Shown here in pieces: positions 51,334-61,379 of a stretch of DNA of 64,000 nt (position 1 is its first letter; every line of letters begins with the position of its first letter). The position numbers and the translations under genes are program-made. Source of the DNA: Pseudomonas wuhanensis (GTDB lineage Bacteria; Pseudomonadota; Gammaproteobacteria; Pseudomonadales; Pseudomonadaceae); the NCBI RefSeq assembly GCF_030687395.1, contig NZ_CP117430.1:2480001-2544000 (forward strand). The letters run 5' to 3'. The notes beneath the pieces are model-generated. The model saw nothing but the letters and a program-made list of their open reading frames with translations. It had not been told where the DNA came from and ran no database searches.

Positions 51334-52464
51334 ACGCCCGGTCCGGGTGCTCACATCGACCCACACGGCTAACACCAGAATGCTGCCTTTGACAATCATC
51401 TGCCAGTAGCTGTCTACGTCGAGCATGGACATGCCGTTGTCCAGACTGGTGATGACCAACGCGCCGAGAAGGGCGCCGTAGACCGTGCCGGAGCCGCCGC
51501 GCATGGAGGTACCGCCGATGAAGCAGGCGGCGATGGCGTCGAGTTCGCCCATGCTGCCAGCCGAGGGTGAGCCGGCGGCAAGGCGGGCGGTGTTGACCAC
51601 GCCGGCGAGGGCGCACATCACGCCCATGATGCCGAAAATCCACAGCTTCACGGCCTGTACGTTGATCCCGGACAGGCGCGTGGCTTCCATGTTGCTACCC
51701 ACTGAATAAACGCGTCTTCCGAAGACGGTCTGGCTGGTCACGTAGCTGAACACGCCCAGTAGCATCAGCAGAAGCAGCACCGGAACCGGAATCCCGTCGT
51801 AGCTGTTGAGGGTATAGACGAACCCGGCCAGTACCGCGCCGATCAACACCACGCGCAATACGTCACGCATCATCGAGTGTGCCGCCAGGCCGTGGAGAGC
51901 ACGATTGCGGCGTTGTTTCCAGGTCAGGAAAAGTGTCAGCGCAAACAGCAGCACGCCCAAACCGGTGCCTACCGCGTGCGGCAGATAACCCTGGCCAATG
52001 TAGACCAGCTCCGGCGATACCGGGGCGATGGTGGTGCCGCCGGTAATTCCCAGCAAGATGCCACGAAAGGCCAACATGCCGCCCAGCCCGACGATGAAAG
52101 AGGGGATCCGCAGGTAGGCGGTCATGTAGCCGTTGGCCAAACCGATCATCAATCCGCACAGGGCGACCAGGCTCAGGTTCGCCAACAGCGGTATGTGGTA
52201 GATCACGTCGAGAATCGCCGCCAGTCCACCCAGCAGGCCCAGCAATGAACCGACCGACAAATCGATCTCGCCGCTGATGATTACCAGCACCATGCCGCAG
52301 GCGAGAATCCCTGTGATGGACATCTGTCGCAGCAGGTTGGAGAGGTTGCGTGGGGTCAGAAATCCGCCCTCGGTCTGCCAACTGAAGAACAGCCAGATAA
52401 TCGCCACAGCGATCACTAGCGCGAGCATTTTGTAGCGGGTGAAAAGCTGTTTGATCTGATTCAT
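51316..52464 (-). CDS. xylH: Xylose ABC transporter permease
   Basis: A 382-residue inner-membrane permease with about ten hydrophobic helices. ILACGMVLVIISGEIDLSVGSLLGLLGG and FVIGLGGMLAFRGILLGITGG-like stretches and SGINVQAVKLWIFGIMGVMCALAG match ribose/xylose-type permeases, and the conserved GGTSMRGGSGTVYGALLGALVITSLDNGMSML ends the domain. The start follows the XylG stop directly. It forms the channel for the XylFGH D-xylose importer. Confidence 0.92.
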   Translation of the reverse strand: MNQIKQLFTRYKMLALVIAVAIIWLFFSWQTEGGFLTPRNLSNLLRQMSITGILACGMVLVIISGEIDLSVGSLLGLLGGLAAILDVIYHIPLLANLSLVALCGLMIGLANGYMTAYLRIPSFIVGLGGMLAFRGILLGITGGTTIAPVSPELVYIGQGYLPHAVGTGLGVLLFALTLFLTWKQRRNRALHGLAAHSMMRDVLRVVLIGAVLAGFVYTLNSYDGIPVPVLLLLMLLGVFSYVTSQTVFGRRVYSVGSNMEATRLSGINVQAVKLWIFGIMGVMCALAGVVNTARLAAGSPSAGSMGELDAIAACFIGGTSMRGGSGTVYGALLGALVITSLDNGMSMLDVDSYWQMIVKGSILVLAVWVDVSTRTGRYSASR

Positions 52465-54021
52465 CTACACGGATTTCCGATCATTAGGGTGATGGCCAGC
52501 GGGTTGGCTGAGCGCGGCGGCGAGCACCTGTTCCTGGGTGAGTGCGTGGTTGATGAAGTCGCCGCGCAACTGGCCTTCGCCGATCACCAGGACGCGGTCG
52601 GAGACGCCGAGCACTTCGGCCAGCTCCGAGGACACCATGATGATCGACACACCTTCGGCCGCCAGCGCCCCCATCAACTTGTAGATTTCGTACTTGGCGC
52701 CGACATCCACACCTCGGGTGGGCTCATCGAGAATCAGCACCCGGGGTTTGGTCAACAGCATCTTCGCCAACACGGCTTTTTGTTGGTTGCCGCCAGAGAG
52801 GCTGGTGATCGGCAGGAACGGGCTCGCGGTTTTGATGTGCATGCGCGAGATTTCCCGCTCGATGCTACCCAGTTCGGCTTCGGCGTCGATGCGGGTCAGT
52901 TTTGAGTAATTGTCCAGCACGGCCAGGGTGATGTTCTGGCCGACCCCCAGATCCGGAATGATGCCCTGGCGCTTGCGGTCCTCGGGCACCATGCCCAGGC
53001 CGGCGCGGATTGAATTGCGCGGCGTGCGTGTGTCGATCAGTTGGCCGTCCAGCCAGACTTCGCCTTCGTGGCGACCGGGGTAAGCGCCGAACAGCGCCGA
53101 CACCAGTTCCGTGCGTCCGGCGCCGACCAGCCCGGCGATGCCGAGGATTTCACCGCGTTTGAGGACAAATGAAATGTCGTCGACCCGTTTGCGTTTCGGG
53201 GTGTCGACGTCGTAGCAGGTGACGTGGCGCGCCTCGAAAATCACTTCACCAATGTCGTGGGGCTCGGTGGGGTAGAGGTTGCTCATTTCCCGTCCGACCA
53301 TTTGGGTGATGATCTTTGGAATGTCCATGTCCGCCATGGCGGTCGTGGCAATGTGTTGGCCGTCACGGATCACCGAAATGGTGTCGCATACGGCGGCCAC
53401 TTCATCAAGCTTGTGAGAGATGTAAACGCAGGCAACGCCCTTGGCCTTAAGGTCGCGGATGATATCCAGCAGCACCTCGATTTCCGAACGGGTCAGGGCC
53501 GATGAAGGCTCATCGAGGATCAGCAGGCGCGCTTGCTTGTTCAGTGCCTTGGCGATTTCCACCAGTTGCTGGTAGCCACCGCCGTACTGCGAAACCGGTA
53601 GCGATACGTTCATGTCCGGCACTTTCAGTTCACGCATCAGGGCTTCGGCGCGGTGGATCATCGCCGGGTAATTCATGCGCCCGCCGGGCAGCGTCAGCTC
53701 ATGGCCCATGAAAATGTTTTCGGCCACTGACAGGTCGGGAACCAGGGTCAATTCCTGGTGAATGATGACGATACCGGCGGCCTCGGTTTCGCTGATCGAT
53801 TGCGCCTTGAGGGGCTGGCCGTCCCAGAGGATTTCACCCTCCCAGGTACCATAGGGGTAGACCGCCGACAGGATTTTCATCAGCGTGGATTTACCGGCGC
53901 CGTTCTCGCCGCACAGTCCCACGCACTCACCAGGCTTGACCCTGATGTCGATGCCATTGAGGGCTTTGACACCGCCGAAGGTTTTGACGATACCGTTCAT
54001 TTGCAGCAGGTAATCGGACAT
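52465..54021 (-). CDS. xylG: Xylose ABC transporter ATP-binding protein
   Basis: A 518-residue protein with two ABC domains. First: [17 protein letters not shown] (Walker A), [33 protein letters not shown] (signature, Walker B). Second: [64 protein letters not shown]. This double layout and length are those of XylG. It powers the XylFGH importer. The stop abuts the xylH start. Confidence 0.93.
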   Translation of the reverse strand: MSDYLLQMNGIVKTFGGVKALNGIDIRVKPGECVGLCGENGAGKSTLMKILSAVYPYGTWEGEILWDGQPLKAQSISETEAAGIVIIHQELTLVPDLSVAENIFMGHELTLPGGRMNYPAMIHRAEALMRELKVPDMNVSLPVSQYGGGYQQLVEIAKALNKQARLLILDEPSSALTRSEIEVLLDIIRDLKAKGVACVYISHKLDEVAAVCDTISVIRDGQHIATTAMADMDIPKIITQMVGREMSNLYPTEPHDIGEVIFEARHVTCYDVDTPKRKRVDDISFVLKRGEILGIAGLVGAGRTELVSALFGAYPGRHEGEVWLDGQLIDTRTPRNSIRAGLGMVPEDRKRQGIIPDLGVGQNITLAVLDNYSKLTRIDAEAELGSIEREISRMHIKTASPFLPITSLSGGNQQKAVLAKMLLTKPRVLILDEPTRGVDVGAKYEIYKLMGALAAEGVSIIMVSSELAEVLGVSDRVLVIGEGQLRGDFINHALTQEQVLAAALSQPAGHHPNDRKSV

Positions 54022-54146
54022 GGCGAGGGCTCACACAAAGGGCTCAAACATAAGCAACAGGCGGGAGGCAAACCCCGCGGGATCGGATTGGCTCGCCCCG
54101 CAGGATTGCACTCAAGCTTGCTCTGGAGTCTGTACCGCTCGATGGA

Positions 54147-55148
54147 TCACTGGCCGGCAATCTGCGCCTTGGTGTAGAACCCGTCCTGTTCCAGCAGGTC
54201 GATGTTGTCCTTGGTCAACGGGGTCGGGGTGAGCAAGATGGTGTCGACTTTTTTACTGCCATTGTCGTACTGCGAGCTGTAGGTGGGTTTCTCGTTACGC
54301 GCCAGTTGCACTGACAGCTTGGCGGCTTCGGAGGCGATGAGTTTCAGCGGTTTGTAGACGGTCATGGTCTGAGTGCCATTGATCACTCGCTTGACCGCTG
54401 CCAGGTCTGCGTCCTGACCCGAGATTGGCACCTTGCCGGCCAATTTCTGCGCGGCCAGTGCCTGGATGGCACCGCCTGCAGTGGCGTCGTTGGAGGCGAC
54501 GATGCCATCAATCTTGTTGTCGTTTCGGGTCAGGGCATTTTCGACAATGCTCAGCGCTTCGGTGGGGTTCCATTCCTTCACCCACTGTTGGCCGACGATT
54601 TTGATATCACCCTTGTCGATCGCCGGTTGCAGCACTTTCATCTGACCTTCGCGCAGGACCTTTGCGTTGTTGTCGGTCGGCGCGCCACCGAGCAAAAAGT
54701 AGTTGCCCTTGGGCGCTGCTTGCAGCACGCCGCTGGCCTGCATCTCGCCGACCTTTTCGTTATCGAAGGAAATGTAGGCGTCGATATCGGCGTTGAGAAT
54801 CAGGCGATCATAGGACACGACCTTGATCCCGGCCTTCTTGGCTTCGGCGACGGCATTGGTCAGTACGGTGGCGTTGAATGGCACGATGACGATCACATCG
54901 ACGCCACGGGAGATGAGGTTTTCGATTTGCGAAATCTGCTTTTGCTCGTTGGCATCGGCCGATTGCACGAAGACCTTGGCGTCCATTTTTTCCGCCGCCG
55001 CGACGAAGTAATCCCGGTCACGTGACCAGCGTTCCAGCCGCAGGTCATCAATGGAGAAACCGATTTTCGGGTGGGCAGAATCGGCCATGACGGAAAGTGA
55101 TAGCAGAGACAGGGCGCCGGCGAATAGTGTGCGTTTTAGTTTCTTCAT
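54147..55148 (-). CDS. xylF: D-xylose-binding periplasmic protein
   Basis: A 333-residue periplasmic binding protein with a signal peptide (RTLFAGALSLLSLSVMADS). The family start is HPKIGFSIDDLRLERWSRDRDYFVAAAEKMDAKVFVQSADANEQKQISQIENLISRGVDVIVIVPFN, and later come ASNDATAGGAIQALAAQKLAGKVPISGQDADLAAVKRVINGTQTMTVYKPL. These are typical of XylF. The start at 55148 follows AAAAGGACGC; a longer frame adds no signal. It feeds D-xylose to XylGH. Confidence 0.93.
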   Translation of the reverse strand: MKKLKRTLFAGALSLLSLSVMADSAHPKIGFSIDDLRLERWSRDRDYFVAAAEKMDAKVFVQSADANEQKQISQIENLISRGVDVIVIVPFNATVLTNAVAEAKKAGIKVVSYDRLILNADIDAYISFDNEKVGEMQASGVLQAAPKGNYFLLGGAPTDNNAKVLREGQMKVLQPAIDKGDIKIVGQQWVKEWNPTEALSIVENALTRNDNKIDGIVASNDATAGGAIQALAAQKLAGKVPISGQDADLAAVKRVINGTQTMTVYKPLKLIASEAAKLSVQLARNEKPTYSSQYDNGSKKVDTILLTPTPLTKDNIDLLEQDGFYTKAQIAGQ

Positions 55149-55292
55149 GATGGTGCGTCCTTTTATTGTTGTTTGAAAGACACTGCCTGACGATGAGTAT
55201 CGTGCCGGTAGAACTGTAGAGAGTCGGCAGGTGCCGCGGGCATAGATTTGTCGCGCGAATGTCACAGCGCCGCCAGCGGACTTTGTTGACCG

Positions 55293-56609
55293 TCAGTTGT
55301 AGATAAACCGGTTCACGACGTTTTCGAGCATCTCCTGCCTGCCGCTGACGGCCTGCGGATTCAGTTCGTTGGCGAAGGCGTGTTCGGCCAGTGACTGGAG
55401 GCTGAACTCACCCGCCAAAACCGCCAGCCCCAATGGCTGCTGCCAGCCGGCATAGCGTTGATCCTTGAATTGCTGGAGTCGGTCGTTCTGCACCATGGCC
55501 GCCGCGCGCTCCAGGGACAGGGCGAGGACGTCCATCGCGGCGACGTGGCCATGGAACAGATCGATCTCGTCGAGGCTTTGGCGGCGAACCTTGGAGTCGA
55601 AGTTGAACCCGCCATTCTTGAAACCACCGACTTTGAGAATTTCGTAGGTGGCCAGGGTCATCTCTTCGACGCTATTGGGAAACTGGTCGGTATCCCAGCC
55701 GTTCTGCGGATCACCACGGTTGGCATCGATGCTGCCGAAGATCCCCAACGAGGCGGCCGTTGCGATTTCGTGATGGAAGCTATGACCCGCCAGGGTTGCA
55801 TGGTTGGCCTCGATGTTGACCTTGATTTCGTTTTCCAGGCCGAACTGATGCAGAAAGCCAAAGACGGTGGCGCTGTCGTAATCGTATTGGTGCTTGGTCG
55901 GCTCCTGTGGCTTGGGTTCGATCAGCAGGTCACCTTTGAAACCGATCTTGTGCTTATGCTCGACGACCATGCGCATGAAACGACCCAGTTGTTCGCGTTC
56001 GCGTTTCAAGTCGGTGTTGAGCAGGGTTTCGTAGCCCTCGCGACCGCCCCACAACACGTAGTTGGACCCTTTGAGGCGTTGGGTAGCGTTCAAGGCGCTG
56101 AATACCTGAGCGGCGGCACAGGCGAACACTTGCGGGTCCGGGTTGCTGGCGGCACCTGCGGCGAAGCGCGGGTTGCTGAAACAGTTGGCGGTTCCCCACA
56201 GCAGCTTGATCCCGCTCTGTTCCTGATGGCGCTCCAGGTGGTCGATCATCTGCGCGAAGTGGTTGCGGTATTCCTTTAGCGAACTGCCCTCCGGGGCGAC
56301 ATCCGTATCGTGGAAGCAGTAGTAGTCGATGCCGAGTTTGGAGAAGAACTCGAAAGCGGCCTGCGCCTTGCCGATGGCCATCTCCATCGGATCTGCCGCT
56401 TGCTGCCACGGACGCTTGAAGGTCCCTGCACCGAACACATCGGAGCCCGGCCAGACGAAGGTGTGCCAATAGCAGGCAGCCATGCGCAGGTGCTCGCGCA
56501 TCGGTTTGCCGAGGATAAGTTTGTTGGCATCGTAGTGGCGGAAGGCGAGGGGAGAGTCGCTGGCGGGGCCTTCGTAGCGAATCTTGTCGACATCGGGAAA
56601 GTACTGCAT
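55293..56609 (-). CDS. xylA: Xylose isomerase
   Basis: A 438-residue D-xylose isomerase converting D-xylose to D-xylulose, the normal length. Active-site regions: [13 protein letters not shown] (His and Asp), [47 protein letters not shown] (Glu and Lys), [21 protein letters not shown] and [21 protein letters not shown]. All metal ligands are in place. The start at 56609 ([12 protein letters not shown]) is the family start; the longer frame runs into the xylR control region. It lies 144 nt before xylF; xylulokinase is not in this window. Confidence 0.94.
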   Translation of the reverse strand: MQYFPDVDKIRYEGPASDSPLAFRHYDANKLILGKPMREHLRMAACYWHTFVWPGSDVFGAGTFKRPWQQAADPMEMAIGKAQAAFEFFSKLGIDYYCFHDTDVAPEGSSLKEYRNHFAQMIDHLERHQEQSGIKLLWGTANCFSNPRFAAGAASNPDPQVFACAAAQVFSALNATQRLKGSNYVLWGGREGYETLLNTDLKREREQLGRFMRMVVEHKHKIGFKGDLLIEPKPQEPTKHQYDYDSATVFGFLHQFGLENEIKVNIEANHATLAGHSFHHEIATAASLGIFGSIDANRGDPQNGWDTDQFPNSVEEMTLATYEILKVGGFKNGGFNFDSKVRRQSLDEIDLFHGHVAAMDVLALSLERAAAMVQNDRLQQFKDQRYAGWQQPLGLAVLAGEFSLQSLAEHAFANELNPQAVSGRQEMLENVVNRFIYN

Positions 56610-56777
56610 TGGCAATGTCCTTGTTGTTCTTGGCGGTGTCTCGATACTAGCAACGGCCTTGTGGCTGCTGATTATGAAAGTCACCAACACAGGGTGCGAT
56701 TTTGAGTATTGAGATTCGTCGCCTGCGCGCCTAGTCTGTGCCGACCGCCTCGGTGTTGACGGCCCAGGACAAGAACA

Positions 56778-57965
56778 ATGAAAACCGTACCGCCCGTTCA
56801 CCGCATTGCACTGCTGTTCAATGGCAGCAAGATCTACGACCGCGGCATCATTAGCGGCATCGGCAACTACCTGAGCAGCACGCGCGCATCCTGGGACTTG
56901 TTTCTTGAGGAGGATTTCCTCTGCCGGTTGAAAGGGATCGAGCGCTGGCAGGGTGACGGGATCATTGCCGACTTCGACGACCCGCTGATTGGCGAGGCGC
57001 TGGCCGCAATCAAGTTGCCCGTGGTGGCGGTGGGCGGTTCTTATCAGGATGTGCGAGCCTATCCGAAAGGTATTCCGTACGTCGCCACCGACAATGCCGC
57101 GCTGATGACGCTGGCGTATGAGCACCTGATCGAGGCCGGGCTGACGCGTTTTGCCTGCTTCAGCCTGCCTGAAGCACAAGCCAATCGTTGGGCTCAGGAA
57201 CGGGAAAAAGCCTTTCGCCGGCTGATGCAACGCGATGGCCTGCACGCTGAGGTCTATCGCGGCATGGGCACCAGCGCGCCGCTCTGGGACAGCGCCGTCG
57301 AACAGCAGATCGCCTGGCTGCAAAGCCTGCCCAAACCCATCGGCATCATCGCCGTCAGTGACGCGCGCGCCCGGCAGCTACTGCAAGCCTGCCTGACCGC
57401 CGGAATCGCCGTGCCGGAGCAGGTGGCGTTGATCGGCATCGACAACGACCCGCTGACCCGCAGCCTGACCCGGGTGCCACTGAGCTCGGTCATCCAGGGC
57501 ACCGAAACCATGGGGCGAACCGCCGCGCATCTGCTCCATCAGATGTTGCACGGCATGCCGTCCACGGGCACGCAAATACTGATACCCCCTGATTCGATCA
57601 ACGTGCAGGTATCAAGTCTGCATCAACCATTAGGTGACCCCTACGTCATGCAGGCGCTGCTGTTCATCCGTCAATATGCCTGCCAGGGCATCAAGACGGC
57701 GCAGGTGGCGGCTTATGTCGGCGTGTCGCGCTCGTCGCTGGAATCGCACTTTCGCAAAGTGCGAGGCTGCAGCGTGCATGACGAGATCCTGCGCTTCAAA
57801 CTGGCGGCAGCGACCAGCAGGCTAGAGAACACCGATTCAGCGATTGCAGACATTGCGTCCAACTGCGGCTTCAAATCTGCGCAGTATCTGCACACAGTGT
57901 TCCGTCGCGAGTTTGGCTGTACGCCCCGTGAATACCAGCAGGGCACCAGTGTCGCGATGCAATGA
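56778..57965 (+). CDS. xylR: XylR-type xylose regulator
   Basis: A 395-residue activator with a LacI-like periplasmic-binding sensor domain ([95 protein letters not shown]) and a C-terminal AraC HTH ([67 protein letters not shown]). This fusion is exactly that of XylR. It is divergent from xylA with 168 bp between and should activate xylAFGH in the presence of D-xylose. Confidence 0.93.
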   Translation: MKTVPPVHRIALLFNGSKIYDRGIISGIGNYLSSTRASWDLFLEEDFLCRLKGIERWQGDGIIADFDDPLIGEALAAIKLPVVAVGGSYQDVRAYPKGIPYVATDNAALMTLAYEHLIEAGLTRFACFSLPEAQANRWAQEREKAFRRLMQRDGLHAEVYRGMGTSAPLWDSAVEQQIAWLQSLPKPIGIIAVSDARARQLLQACLTAGIAVPEQVALIGIDNDPLTRSLTRVPLSSVIQGTETMGRTAAHLLHQMLHGMPSTGTQILIPPDSINVQVSSLHQPLGDPYVMQALLFIRQYACQGIKTAQVAAYVGVSRSSLESHFRKVRGCSVHDEILRFKLAAATSRLENTDSAIADIASNCGFKSAQYLHTVFRREFGCTPREYQQGTSVAMQ

Positions 57966-58053
57966 TCGTTGGGGCGAGTCATCACCCTGGTCGCATAAAT
58001 TTGAAATGCACGGCGTTGCTCTACAGAATCTCTCCCCGATCCGGCCCAAGGTG

Positions 58054-58087
58054 CCGGACATTCGTGGTGACCGGACATTCGTGGTGA
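58054..58087 (+). repeat. Tandem 17-bp direct repeat
   Basis: CCGGACATTCGTGGTGA occurs twice back to back (58054-58070 and 58071-58087) 13 nt before the TTG start of the methyltransferase gene. It could be a regulator site or a small duplication. Confidence 0.8.
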
Positions 58088-58100
58088 AAAGGAACTGCAG

Positions 58101-58796
58101 TTGAACGAACAGACATTGTCCATCCGCCTGGAGCACGTGGCGGCGCATGTGCCAGCAGGCGCTCGCCTGGCCGATATCGGCTCGGATCACGGCTACTTGC
58201 CGGTGGCGTTGATGCGCCGTGGCGTCATCGCGGCGGCGGTGGCCGGCGAGGTGGCAATGACGCCGTTCCGCTCGGCCGAACGCACCGTGCGCGAGAACGG
58301 CCTGGACCGGCGGATCACCGTGCGCCTGGCCAATGGCCTGGCGGCGATCGAGCCGGGCGACGGGATCACGGCGATCAGCATCTGCGGCATGGGCGGCGAG
58401 ACGATCCGCGACATCCTCGACAGCGGCAAGGCGCGCCTGAGCGGCCAGGAACGCCTGATCCTGCAGCCCAACGGCGGCGAGCAACCACTGCGCCAATGGC
58501 TGATGGAAAATGGCTACCGCATCCTCTGCGAGGAGCTGCTACGGGAGAATCGCTTCTACTACGAGATCATCGTCGCCGAGCGCGACGGGCCGGTAATGTA
58601 CAGCGCCCAGGAGTTGTATTTCGGCCCGCTGCAGATGCAGGCACGCAGCCCGGTGTTCCTGTCCAAGTGGCAGCGCATGCTGCGCCATAAGCAGCAGACC
58701 CTCACCCACTTCGCCCAGGCGCGGCAGGCCGTGCCCGAGGAGAAGGTGCAAGACATCGCCCGACAGGCCCGGTGGATCAGCGAGCTGCTGGCTTGA
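58101..58796 (+). CDS. trmK: TrmK-like tRNA (adenine(22)-N1)-methyltransferase
   Basis: A 231-residue SAM-dependent methyltransferase. SAM motif I is RLADIGSDHGYLPVALMRRGVI; further motifs are AISICGMGGETIRDIL and RLILQPNGGEQPLRQWLMENGYRILCEELLRENRFYYEIIVAE. This is the TrmK/YqfN pattern, known to methylate A22 of tRNA in Gram-positive bacteria and also widespread in Pseudomonas. Start TTG 58101 with AAGGAACTGCAG upstream. It stands alone after xylR. Confidence 0.88.
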   Translation: MNEQTLSIRLEHVAAHVPAGARLADIGSDHGYLPVALMRRGVIAAAVAGEVAMTPFRSAERTVRENGLDRRITVRLANGLAAIEPGDGITAISICGMGGETIRDILDSGKARLSGQERLILQPNGGEQPLRQWLMENGYRILCEELLRENRFYYEIIVAERDGPVMYSAQELYFGPLQMQARSPVFLSKWQRMLRHKQQTLTHFAQARQAVPEEKVQDIARQARWISELLA

Positions 58797-58998
58797 GCAC
58801 TGCGATTATCCTGGGAGCCTTAGTTCGGGGCTACGCTAACGCTATGCCGGGTCGTCGATCAATTGTGACTCACTTTTCGAGCTGCCTGTCGCTGAGGGGA
58901 GGTATCGACCCCTGGCTGACGGTCGAACTCGCTATTTCGGAGCATGCAGGCATTGATCAGGTGCTATTGGTATCTGTTGTTGACGTCTATTCGGTGAA

Positions 58999-59028
58999 TT
59001 GACGTGTGCATGGATATGCACATATAGT
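58999..59028 (+). promoter_or_regulatory. Promoter with ArsR-type operator in its spacer
   Basis: TTGACG (58999-59004) and TATAGT (59023-59028) are separated by 18 nt that are exactly the inverted repeat TGTGCATGGATATGCACA. A repressor bound here would cover the promoter. The ATG of the regulator is 8 nt after the -10, so the message would be leaderless or nearly so. Confidence 0.65.
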
Positions 59029-59035
59029 CATCCGC

Positions 59036-59383
59036 ATGAACCGAACCTCTATACGTTCCCGGGCAATTGATGCCGCAATCGACTCCCTCGATGGAGCCTT
59101 CTTCAAAGCTCTTTGCGAGCCGTCGCGGGTAGCTGTGCTCAAGCGAGTCATGCAACTGGGGCGTGCGGATATCGCCGAGATTGCCGAGGGGCTGCCTCAA
59201 GAGCGTTCTGTGGTATCTCGCCATCTGCAAGTGCTATCAGAGGCGGGTATCGTCCGTGCTACCAAGGTCAGCCGGCAGATGTTCTACGAGGTGGATGGGG
59301 CGGCGGTGGTGACACGGCTCGAAGCCATTCTCCAGCACATGAAGAGTCTGGCCCCGTTTTGCTGCCCTGGTGTGCCAGATTAG
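59036..59383 (+). CDS. arsR: ArsR-family metal/metalloid-type repressor
   Basis: A 115-residue winged-helix regulator: LDGAFFKALCEPSRVAVLKRVMQLGRADIAEIAEGLPQERSVVSRHLQVLSEAGIVRATKVSRQMFYEVDG, the standard ArsR/SmtB HTH. The C-terminus has a Cys pair (PFCCPG) and a further Cys lies in ALCEPSR, which could form the inducer site. The start at 59036 is favoured, since the longer frame would overlap the operator. It precedes an ArsO-like monooxygenase. The symbol is given by family and context, not by proven arsenic response. Confidence 0.8.
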   Translation: MNRTSIRSRAIDAAIDSLDGAFFKALCEPSRVAVLKRVMQLGRADIAEIAEGLPQERSVVSRHLQVLSEAGIVRATKVSRQMFYEVDGAAVVTRLEAILQHMKSLAPFCCPGVPD

Positions 59384-59401
59384 TTTTTTATTAACTGTAT
59401 A

Positions 59402-59419
59402 TATGCATGAGTGCGCATA
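59402..59419 (+). promoter_or_regulatory. Second ArsR-type operator
   Basis: TATGCATGAGTGCGCATA has the same 18-nt length as the site in the arsR promoter and matches it at 12 of 18 positions, all differences being transitions. It lies directly before the ATG of the monooxygenase gene, so the same repressor may control both genes. Confidence 0.5.
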
Positions 59420-59420
59420 C

Positions 59421-60509
59421 ATGAATGTAAAAAACGAGCCCATGGACGCCATCGTTGTTGGTGCGGGCCAAGCTGGGCTCGCGTGTGGCTGGCACCTGCG
59501 GCAGCAGAACCTCAGGTTTCTCATTCTGGATGCCGAGAGCCAGCCAGGTGGAAACTGGCGCAACTATTACGACAGCCTGAGACTTTTTTCCCCTGCTGCT
59601 TATTCATCGTTACCTGGGATGCCCTTTCCAGCTGAAGCCAAACATTATCCGCTACGCGATGAAGTCGTAGATTATTTGGAGCAGTACGCGAACACTTTCC
59701 AGCTACCCATTCGGCAGAACATACGAGTCCAGAAAGTGCGTAAAGAGAATGGACTGTTTTTGCTTCAGGCATCGGATGGTCAGCGTTTCTGCTCCAAAGC
59801 ATTGATCGTATGCACCGGCGGATTCAATCAGCCGTTTATCCCTGACATTCAGGGGCTGGAGAGTTTTGGCGGGCAACGTTTACACAGTGCTGATTACCGA
59901 AATGTCGATGGCTTCAGAGACCAACGAATAGTGGTCATAGGTGCGGCCAACTCAGCGGTACAAATTGCCCATGAGTTGGCTCAAGTCAGCAGCGTCGTAT
60001 TGGCGACAAGGGAATCGATTCGATTTTTTCCGCAAAAGATCCTTGGTGTGGATTTTCATGCTTGGCTCAAGTGGACAGGGGTGGAGAAGACTCGTTGGCT
60101 GAACGATCAAAGCACCCCGGTACTGGATGATGGCACCTATCGTCGAGCCATGAAGCAGGGACTTTTTGAGCGCAAGCCGATGTTCACGCTAGTAACGTCA
60201 ACGGGCGTGCTTTGGGCCGATGGTCAGCACACCGAAGTGGACAGTTTGGTTTTCGCGACCGGATTTCGTCCAAACCTGGGGTTTTTGGCAGATCTACACA
60301 TGGGGGACACCGGGAGCCTTGCTCAGCGACATGGGCAGGCGGAGCACGTACCGGGTTTGTATTTTGTGGGATTACCGAAACAGCGCAACTTTGCTTCGGC
60401 CACCCTCAGAGGCGTTGGGCCAGATGCTTCTCACATCATTCCCGGCTTGATGCGTTTCATTCACGTTGCATCGTCCATGAACGACCGGCCCCCGTTGCGA
60501 TCGCACTGA
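59421..60509 (+). CDS. arsO: ArsO-like FAD-dependent monooxygenase
   Basis: A 362-residue flavoprotein monooxygenase. FAD motif: MDAIVVGAGQAGLACGWHLRQQNLRFLILDAESQPGGNWR (GxGxxG). NAD(P) motif: DQRIVVIGAANSAVQIAHELAQ (GxxNSA). Late: LVFATGFRPNLGFL (ATG/D motif). The form FSPAAYSSLPGMPFP is the pattern of ArsO-type proteins found in arsenic islands. No arsenic pump or ArsC is adjacent. It is preceded by an ArsR-type gene and its operator. The start among 59403, 59421 and 59442 is uncertain. Confidence 0.8.
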   Translation: MNVKNEPMDAIVVGAGQAGLACGWHLRQQNLRFLILDAESQPGGNWRNYYDSLRLFSPAAYSSLPGMPFPAEAKHYPLRDEVVDYLEQYANTFQLPIRQNIRVQKVRKENGLFLLQASDGQRFCSKALIVCTGGFNQPFIPDIQGLESFGGQRLHSADYRNVDGFRDQRIVVIGAANSAVQIAHELAQVSSVVLATRESIRFFPQKILGVDFHAWLKWTGVEKTRWLNDQSTPVLDDGTYRRAMKQGLFERKPMFTLVTSTGVLWADGQHTEVDSLVFATGFRPNLGFLADLHMGDTGSLAQRHGQAEHVPGLYFVGLPKQRNFASATLRGVGPDASHIIPGLMRFIHVASSMNDRPPLRSH

Positions 60510-60526
60510 CGACAGGGTTGGACGCT

Positions 60527-60886
60527 TTAGAGACCCCCGAAACCGATAAACCAGGGAAGCGTATCCCTGCCTCTATGTCCTTCATACTCCGATTTCCTTT
60601 CAAGCTGATTTCGACAATAAAACAAACTGATCATTGCCGGGATAAGTAACAAGTTGAACAACCATTGAAACACCTCTGTTGATTTCAAGGTGATCGCCGC
60701 AACTAAATTAATTAGAGCCACGCCAATGATTAAAAGGTTATATCTAATATGTTGACGCTTGATTGAAGCAAAGCTTTCCCAATCATAAATCAGCCATTCG
60801 TGGGAAAATTCGTCGCATTCAGGACACTTATGGGTTGGCGGAAGTTTGTCTCCGATATAACCACAGCCAGGGCATCGAAATTTCAT
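60527..60886 (-). CDS. Zinc-ribbon membrane protein
   Basis: A 119-residue protein with an N-terminal rubredoxin-like zinc ribbon, CPGCGYIGDKLPPTHKCPEC (Cys5, 8, 21, 24), and two membrane segments (YNLLIIGVALINLVAAITL and VFQWLFNLLLIPAMISLFYC). The family is not recognised. The coding region is AT-richer than its neighbours, which suggests a different origin. An earlier in-frame start (MACHLIVDSA) at 60916 is possible. It faces the end of the monooxygenase gene with a 17-nt gap. Confidence 0.6.
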   Translation of the reverse strand: MKFRCPGCGYIGDKLPPTHKCPECDEFSHEWLIYDWESFASIKRQHIRYNLLIIGVALINLVAAITLKSTEVFQWLFNLLLIPAMISLFYCRNQLERKSEYEGHRGRDTLPWFIGFGGL

Positions 60887-61379
60887 GGCGCTATCTACTA
60901 TTAGGTGACATGCCATGTCGCGTTTCTTGTCGCGGTAAGCGCGAGATCTATCGAGGGGAAACGCGACTGGGTTGGCGGCAAACCCGGCTATGGTAAAGAG
61001 GGTAGCAGGACACCACCTGTTTTCCACTAGTCTGTCCATCGACTGTTTATGATCGATGGCTGCCTGTCACGAAGGGCTGCAACCGACCCTTTGCGGACAT
61101 TCACTGCCACCGGGAGATAATCGTCGATACGTGCTTGCGGACCTTGAGCGAGGGTACTGGGTACCGGGATTTTCCAGTGTGTGTAGCGCTCGTGCTCATC
61201 GATGCGAGGATGGAACTCGCCGCTAAAACTCGCGGCCCAGTTCTCCAATGCGCGGAGACGACGGGGGATGCCTCGGAGTTTATTGTTACGGGGGAGCAAT
61301 CTTCGCAAGGGGATATCCTTATGTTGCGCGATGACACTAACGGCTCGGGCAGTCAGGCGTATTCAACGGAATGTTCCAT
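60887..61379. other. Gap with a possible decayed gene on the minus strand
   Basis: No intact gene is seen in these 493 bases. A minus-strand frame at 61027-61308 (93 codons, beginning MRRLLPRNNKLRGIPRRL and containing LENWAASFSGEFHPRIDEHERYTHW) looks protein-like but is not recognised. It may be the end of a degraded gene. The rest is featureless. Confidence 0.35.

Noticed and set aside
58772..59002. 76-codon plus-strand frame between trmK and arsR
   Set aside because: It overlaps the trmK end, has no motif and runs into the arsR promoter; treated as non-coding.
61027..61308. 93-codon minus-strand frame (LENWAASFSGEFHP...)
   Set aside because: It looks protein-like but lacks a convincing start, ribosome site and any family that I recognise; mentioned only as a possible decayed gene.
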